Positions 4,659 through 8,205 of a stretch of DNA of 8,205 nucleotides are shown here, piece after piece. Origin of the DNA: Flavobacteriia bacterium (GTDB taxonomy: Bacteria; Bacteroidota; Bacteroidia; Flavobacteriales; Flavobacteriaceae). The translations under genes and the position numbers were made by a program. The notes beneath the pieces were generated by a model. The model did not search any database and had not been told where the DNA came from. It saw nothing but the letters and a program-made list of their open reading frames with translations. Each line of letters starts with the position of its first letter. The first letter of the stretch is position 1. Location of the stretch: contig DRQI01000113.1 in assembly GCA_011330545.1 (NCBI GenBank), positions 1 to 8,205 on the forward strand. Reading direction: 5' to 3'.

Positions 4659-6392
4659 TTAACTTAATCTAACTTCCGAAACACTTGCCCCAGTGGGAAT
4701 CATCGGAAAAACATTATCTTCTTTTTCTACGCATACTTCTAAAAAATAGGCTTCGTCTGACGCCAACATTTTTTGAATGGCCACAGCCAGCTCTTCTCTT
4801 TTGGTAACCCGTTCGGCGGCTATATGATAACCTTTTGCGATGGTAATAAAATCGGGATTTGTCATTTCTGTCGAGGCATATCGCTTGTCAAAAAATAATT
4901 GTTGCCATTGGCGTACCATCCCTAAAAATTCATTATTCAATACCACAATTTTTACAGGGGCTTTGGTTTGTAATACGGTACCTAATTCTTGAATGGTCAT
5001 CTGATAACCCCCGTCACCGATGACAGCAATTACATCGCGTTGAGGGGCACCCATTTTAGCACCGATGGCGGCCGGCAGTGCAAAGCCCATGGTACCTAAG
5101 CCTCCTGAGGTAATATTACTTTTGGTTTGGTTAAATTTTGCATATCGGCTGGCAAACATTTGGTGTTGGCCAACGTCTGATACTATGACGGCATCGCCTT
5201 TTGATACGGTATTAATTTCTTTCATTACCTCGCCCATAGTTAGGCCTTCCTTTACGGGAAATAAATCGTTTTTGATTACGCTTTCGTACTCGATATCGTA
5301 CAATTTTTTAAATTCTTGCAACCACTTTTCATGTGTATTTTCTTGTAACAACGGCAATATTTCAACCAATGTCTGTTTGACATTACCCAATACAGCCACT
5401 TCTGTTTGTACATTTTTATCAATTTCTGAGGGGTCGATATCAAAATGGATGACCTTGGCTTGTTTGGCATACGAATTTAAATTACCTGTTACCCTATCGT
5501 CAAACCGCATTCCGATAGCAATCAACACATCACATTCATTGGTTAATTTATTAGGGGCATAGTTTCCGTGCATGCCAACCATACCGACATGTAGCGGGTG
5601 TTCGGTAGGCAAAGCTGACAAACCCAAAAGGGTACAGGCAGACGGAATATTGGTTTTTTCTATCAATGCAGTAAATTCTTTTTCTGCTTTTCCTAAAATA
5701 ATGCCTTGGCCAAAAACTATCATGGGTTTTTTGGCGATATTGATAAGGTTTGCCGCAGCCTCTATTTGATTCATATCTATTTCGGGTACCGGCCGGTAAC
5801 TACGGATAGCGGTACATTTTTTATAGTGAAAGTCTAAGGTGTCAAACTGGGCATCTTTGGTAATGTCTATCAGTACCGGGCCGGGCCTTCCTGAGCGGGC
5901 AATATAAAAGGCTTTTGCGAGTATTTCGGGTATTTCGGAAGCGTCGGTAATTTGATAATTCCATTTGGTTACGGGTGTTGAAATTCCGATAATATCGGTT
6001 TCTTGAAAGGCATCGGAGCCCAACAAATGACTTCCTACCTGGCCGGTTATGCATACCATAGGTGTTGAGTCTATTTGGGCGTCGGCAATTCCGGTGACTA
6101 AATTGGTAGCCCCGGGCCCTGAGGTTGCCATTGCTACGCCTACCCTACCTGTAACCCGGGCATATCCTTGTGCGGCATGTGCAGCTCCTTGTTCGTGCCG
6201 TGTCAACACATGGTGTAATTTATCTTGGTATTTATACAGTTCGTCATAAATGGGCATAATAGCGCCGCCGGGATATCCGTAAAGCAACTCAACTCCTTCT
6301 TCCAACAGGCATTTTATCACGGCTTCTGAACCTGATATTTTTATTTCTTTTGTTTTTATATGTTTTGATTTTGTTTCTATTTGGGTTTCCAT
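4659..6392 (-). CDS. ilvB: Acetolactate synthase large (catalytic) subunit
   Basis: A ThDP-dependent enzyme that decarboxylates pyruvate and joins the product to a second pyruvate (valine/leucine path) or to 2-oxobutanoate (isoleucine path). The N-terminal pyrimidine-binding domain includes YGYPGGAIMP (38-47) and the ThDP-activating E67 in RHEQGAAHAAQGYARVTG. The central FAD-binding domain spans about 205-350. The C-terminal pyrophosphate domain has GGLGTMGFALPAAIG (430-444) and the metal/ThDP motif GDGGYQ (459-464) ending in NN (486-487). GMVRQWQ (491-497) is the substrate-channel region seen in AHAS enzymes. At 577 residues the length is normal. The ATG at 6392 is used; residues 1-18 are a loosely conserved lysine-rich lead-in. 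It lies 41 nt after ilvD and 3 nt before ilvN. The AHAS-specific motifs and adjacent ilvN make another ThDP family (such as glyoxylate carboligase) unlikely. Confidence 0.97.
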   Translation of the reverse strand: METQIETKSKHIKTKEIKISGSEAVIKCLLEEGVELLYGYPGGAIMPIYDELYKYQDKLHHVLTRHEQGAAHAAQGYARVTGRVGVAMATSGPGATNLVTGIADAQIDSTPMVCITGQVGSHLLGSDAFQETDIIGISTPVTKWNYQITDASEIPEILAKAFYIARSGRPGPVLIDITKDAQFDTLDFHYKKCTAIRSYRPVPEIDMNQIEAAANLINIAKKPMIVFGQGIILGKAEKEFTALIEKTNIPSACTLLGLSALPTEHPLHVGMVGMHGNYAPNKLTNECDVLIAIGMRFDDRVTGNLNSYAKQAKVIHFDIDPSEIDKNVQTEVAVLGNVKQTLVEILPLLQENTHEKWLQEFKKLYDIEYESVIKNDLFPVKEGLTMGEVMKEINTVSKGDAVIVSDVGQHQMFASRYAKFNQTKSNITSGGLGTMGFALPAAIGAKMGAPQRDVIAVIGDGGYQMTIQELGTVLQTKAPVKIVVLNNEFLGMVRQWQQLFFDKRYASTEMTNPDFITIAKGYHIAAERVTKREELAVAIQKMLASDEAYFLEVCVEKEDNVFPMIPTGASVSEVRLS

Positions 6393-6433
6393 AGTTTATG
6401 AAAATTTATTTCGTTGTTCTTTTGAGGCCTAGC

Positions 6434-8107
6434 TTAGAATTCATCGGTGACGCAACCTTGTGATGCTGACGAAACGGTTTTGGCATATTTGTACAATACT
6501 CCTTTTTTAAATTTTAAATCGGGCTGTTTCCATGCTTTTTTTCGGGTTTTCAGTTCTTCATCGGTAAGGTTTACCGAAATGGTATTGGTTTCGGCATTGA
6601 TGGTAATTTCGTCACCGTCTTTCAACAGGGCAATGACCCCGCCGTCTTGTGCTTCGGGAGTGATGTGGCCTACTACAAAGCCATGGGTGCCTCCTGAGAA
6701 ACGCCCATCGGTAATCAGGGCTACATCTTTTCCTAAACCGGCACCCATAATGGCAGCGGTAGGTTTTAGCATTTCGGGCATTCCTGGGCCTCCTTTCGGG
6801 CCTTCATATCTGATGACAATCACATCTCCTTTTTGTACTTTTCCGTCTCTAATGCCGTCATTAGCAGCAAATTCGCCTTCAAAAACTTTTGCTTTTCCTA
6901 TAAATACCAAGCCTTCTTTTCCGGTAATTTTCGCCACAGCGCCTTCGGGGGCAATATTGCCATATAGCATCCGTAAATGCCCGGTACGTTTTATGGGGTT
7001 TTCTATGGGCTTGATAACGTTTTGGTTTTCGGGTAATTCTTGAACGTCTTTTAAATTTTCTGCCAAGGTTTTTCCTGTTATGGTCAAACAGTCGCCGTGC
7101 AATAAGCCTTGTTGTAAGAGGTATTTTAATACGGCAGGGATACCACCGATTTCGTGAACATCTTCCATTAAATACTGTCCGCTTGGCTTTAAATCGGCTA
7201 AAAACGGCGTAGTATCGCTAATGCGTTGAAAATCTTCGAGGGCAAAGGGTATTTCTGCTGCTCTGGCAATGGCTAAAATATGTAATACGGCATTGGTTGA
7301 GCCTCCTAAAATGGTCACCAACCTTACGGCATTTTCCAATGATTTTTTGGTGACAATGTCTAAGGGTTTGATATCTTTTTCTAAAAGTGTCCTCATTAAT
7401 TTACCTGCCAAAACACTTTCGGTTTCTTTTTCCCAACTTTGCGCCGGATTGGAGGCATTATAAGGCAATGCCATGCCCATGGCTTCTATGGCTGATGCCA
7501 TGGTATTTGCGGTATACATGCCACCACAGGCGCCGGCTCCGTTACAGGCTTTTTTGACAATATTTTTATAATCGGTTTCTGTCATGGTGCCTGCCACTCT
7601 ACTTCCCCATGCTTCAAAGGCTGAGACGATATCGAGTTTTTTTCCTTGGTATGACCCTGAGGCAATAGTACCTCCATATACCAAAATGGAAGGCCTATTC
7701 AACCGCAACATGGCAATTAAGGCTCCGGGCATATTCTTATCGCAGCCCACTACAGTTATCAATCCGTCATAACTCATTGCTTGTACTACGGTTTCCATAG
7801 AGTCGGCAATAATGTCTCTTGAGGGCAATGAGTAACGCATGCCGGGGGTTCCCATTGAAATGCCGTCACTTACGCCTATGGTATTGAATATCAATCCTAC
7901 TAAATTGGCTTCTAGTGTTCCTTTTTTGACCAGCTTAGCCAAATCGTTTAAGTGCATATTGCAGGGATTTCCTTCGTAACCGGTACTGGCAATTCCTACA
8001 AAGGGCTTTTGCAAATCTTCTTCGGTAAGCCCTAGCGCATATAACATGGCTTGTGCAGCAGGTTGGGTTGGGTCTTGTGTTACTGTTTTACTGTATTTGT
8101 TTATCAT
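6434..8107 (-). CDS. ilvD: Dihydroxy-acid dehydratase
   Basis: An Fe-S enzyme that dehydrates 2,3-dihydroxyisovalerate and 2,3-dihydroxy-3-methylpentanoate to the 2-oxo acids that become valine and isoleucine. The three cluster cysteines are present: C49 in GNPCNMHL, C122 in GCDKNMPG and C194 in [16 protein letters not shown]81 and K124 correspond to the metal-binding Asp and the lysine that is carbamylated in characterised members. GRFSGGTHG (468-476) provides the active-site serine S471. The family has [4Fe-4S] and [2Fe-2S] members and the cluster type cannot be fixed here. At 557 residues it is full length, ending normally with QGCVTDEF. It is the first visible gene of the ilv operon. The ATG at 8107 is supported by the conserved start of the protein and the AT-rich leader upstream. 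Confidence 0.97.
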   Translation of the reverse strand: MINKYSKTVTQDPTQPAAQAMLYALGLTEEDLQKPFVGIASTGYEGNPCNMHLNDLAKLVKKGTLEANLVGLIFNTIGVSDGISMGTPGMRYSLPSRDIIADSMETVVQAMSYDGLITVVGCDKNMPGALIAMLRLNRPSILVYGGTIASGSYQGKKLDIVSAFEAWGSRVAGTMTETDYKNIVKKACNGAGACGGMYTANTMASAIEAMGMALPYNASNPAQSWEKETESVLAGKLMRTLLEKDIKPLDIVTKKSLENAVRLVTILGGSTNAVLHILAIARAAEIPFALEDFQRISDTTPFLADLKPSGQYLMEDVHEIGGIPAVLKYLLQQGLLHGDCLTITGKTLAENLKDVQELPENQNVIKPIENPIKRTGHLRMLYGNIAPEGAVAKITGKEGLVFIGKAKVFEGEFAANDGIRDGKVQKGDVIVIRYEGPKGGPGMPEMLKPTAAIMGAGLGKDVALITDGRFSGGTHGFVVGHITPEAQDGGVIALLKDGDEITINAETNTISVNLTDEELKTRKKAWKQPDLKFKKGVLYKYAKTVSSASQGCVTDEF

Positions 8108-8205
8108 TCTTTTTAATTGTCAAATTCGAAATTATATGTTTATGGTGTTTTTGTTTTATTTCTTTAAAATTGTTTGTTAAATTCAATATTTTCAAAAATA
8201 GCTTA
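8108..8205 (-). promoter_or_regulatory. ilvD leader with a partial promoter (-7 box)
   Basis: On the minus strand TATTTTTG (8193-8200) fits the TAnnTTTG -7 consensus. The matching TTG would fall near 8220, outside the window, so the promoter is only half visible. A transcript from here would have a leader of about 80 nt. The leader is AT-rich and shows no strong hairpin, no leader peptide rich in Ile/Val/Leu codons and no T-box-like structure, so attenuation is not supported by what can be seen. Confidence 0.45.

Noticed and set aside
5065..5562. Plus-strand open frame of 165 codons opposite ilvB
   Set aside because: It lies entirely within ilvB, whose ThDP-enzyme motifs are clear, and shows no domain of its own.
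6447..7043. Plus-strand open frame of 198 codons opposite ilvD
   Set aside because: It is a shadow of the strongly conserved ilvD frame; the protein has no coherent motif.

Overview
The window looks like chromosomal DNA from a Bacteroidota bacterium, most likely a Flavobacteriia-type organism. It is AT-rich, it lacks obvious Shine-Dalgarno sequences, and two promoters near the left end match the Bacteroidota consensus TTG-N19-TAnnTTTG exactly. The Ilv proteins also resemble Bacteroidota versions; this is family recollection, as no search was run. Every supported gene is on the minus strand, so transcription runs from right to left.

Right and centre (about 8205 down to 1614): a branched-chain amino acid operon in the order ilvD, ilvB, ilvN, ilvC, ilvA. 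It encodes the path from threonine and pyruvate to the keto-acid precursors of isoleucine and valine. IlvA makes 2-oxobutanoate from threonine. IlvB/IlvN condense pyruvate with pyruvate or 2-oxobutanoate. IlvC isomerises and reduces the products, and IlvD dehydrates them to 2-oxoisovalerate and 3-methyl-2-oxopentanoate. The ilvD-B-N-C genes are tightly packed (gaps of 41, 3 and 17 nt). ilvA follows after 193 nt that hold a palindromic repeat, so it may be only partly coupled to the rest. All five proteins are full length with their key motifs intact. The last 98 nt at the right edge are the ilvD leader, with a -7 box but no visible attenuator or leader peptide.

Middle left (1613 to 1111): about 500 nt without a gene. 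It contains a complex element of nested inverted repeats (1374-1478), a GC-rich hairpin (1523-1540) and one copy of a dispersed GTCATTC-type repeat (about 1166-1200).

Left (1110 to 1): a GNAT-family acetyltransferase of unknown substrate and a 76-residue thioredoxin-fold protein with a CPVC motif. The thioredoxin-like gene has a near-perfect promoter whose -33/-7 spacer is a 9-bp inverted repeat, almost certainly an operator. A second promoter of the same design and with a related operator core fires out of the left edge, and a third copy of the motif lies in a hairpin between them. This points to a small, co-regulated, probably redox- or stress-linked regulon that extends beyond the window. 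Between the two promoters is a 63-codon open stretch with a CxxCH motif, in frame with the thioredoxin-like gene but after its stop codon; it may be a gene remnant.

No RNA gene, CRISPR array, insertion sequence or phage gene was seen. The biosynthetic operon is ordinary; the left 600 nt and the repeat elements are the parts worth a second look.
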